Below, in pieces: positions 63,781 through 64,000 of a DNA stretch of 64,000 bases. The stretch spans positions 9,929,977-9,993,976 of the forward strand of contig CM063262.1 in assembly GCA_032158295.1 (NCBI GenBank). The letters are read 5' to 3'. Numbering within the stretch: position 1 is the first letter of the stretch; each line of letters begins with the position of its first letter. The notes under the pieces were generated by a model that saw only the letters and a list, made by a program, of their open reading frames with translations, had not been told where the DNA came from and ran no database searches. This DNA comes from Pycnopodia helianthoides (taxonomy: Eukaryota; Echinodermata; Asteroidea; Forcipulatida; Asteriidae). Both the position numbers and the translations under genes were made by a program.

Positions 63781-64000
63781 TGCTGTTTAAAGACGGGATC
63801 CAAGATCAATTTCCAACAGATTCCAATAGATAGAGTCCTTCTAGAAAGTAGGACAAAAATTACAAGTCTCTAACCTCACGTTTAAATGGTGTAAAATGCC
63901 ATTGTATTTGATACCCTTCTCTGGTGCAAGTTTTGTCAACATCCAAAACATCCAATGACACCACATTTCAATTATATGGGTCTGTACATTTTTTACAGTT

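Overview
The window looks like nuclear DNA of a deuterostome invertebrate, most plausibly an echinoderm such as a sea star. The evidence is intron-rich genes with canonical GT-AG junctions, tRNA-derived SINEs, L2/CR1-type LINE remnants, Penelope-like fragments, and dense populations of short inverted-repeat elements in introns. The species cannot be fixed from sequence alone. All recognisable genes lie on the minus strand.

The main gene spans 41160 down to 6660 in 21 exons. Reading it exon by exon gives a type I membrane protein of about 1149 residues: signal peptide, NIDO, IPT/E-set-like segment, AMOP, von Willebrand type D, two sushi (CCP) domains, one membrane helix and a 58-residue tail. 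This is the layout of the mesh / SUSD2-like junction and adhesion family. Splice phases close at every junction except one. Two further single-base reading-frame breaks sit in exons 7 and 10, all three in the IPT/AMOP part. Either the assembly has indels or this allele is broken.

To the left, 381-474 holds the signal-peptide exon of the next minus-strand gene, whose body is outside the window. To the right, 52138-63371 holds the 3' end of a third sushi-membrane gene. A sushi exon ending in phase 1 is followed by two different membrane exons, both accepting phase 1: 60481-60613 with a 105-codon tail exon, and 54346-54452 with a 285-residue tail carrying eight 21-residue repeats. I read this as either alternative 3' ends of one gene or two tandem genes. 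Together these suggest a minus-strand cluster of secreted or surface genes.

Between the last two genes (41161-51678) there are no convincing protein genes. This stretch has a small tandem array of tRNA-Ser genes (two intact, two decayed); a fifth intact tRNA-Ser copy sits inside an intron at 53836-53917. Mobile DNA dominates the rest: ten copies of a roughly 394-bp TTAA-bounded element, three other TTAA-bounded families, a 540-bp piggyBac-like remnant, CACTA-ended elements with 3-bp target duplications, fold-back elements, SINEs and LINE 3' ends. TTAA-bounded elements repeatedly abut or enter one another while sharing the TTAA.

Coordinates of coding exons were read directly from codon frames and splice signals. 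Family names for mobile elements come from termini and target duplications, not from database matches.
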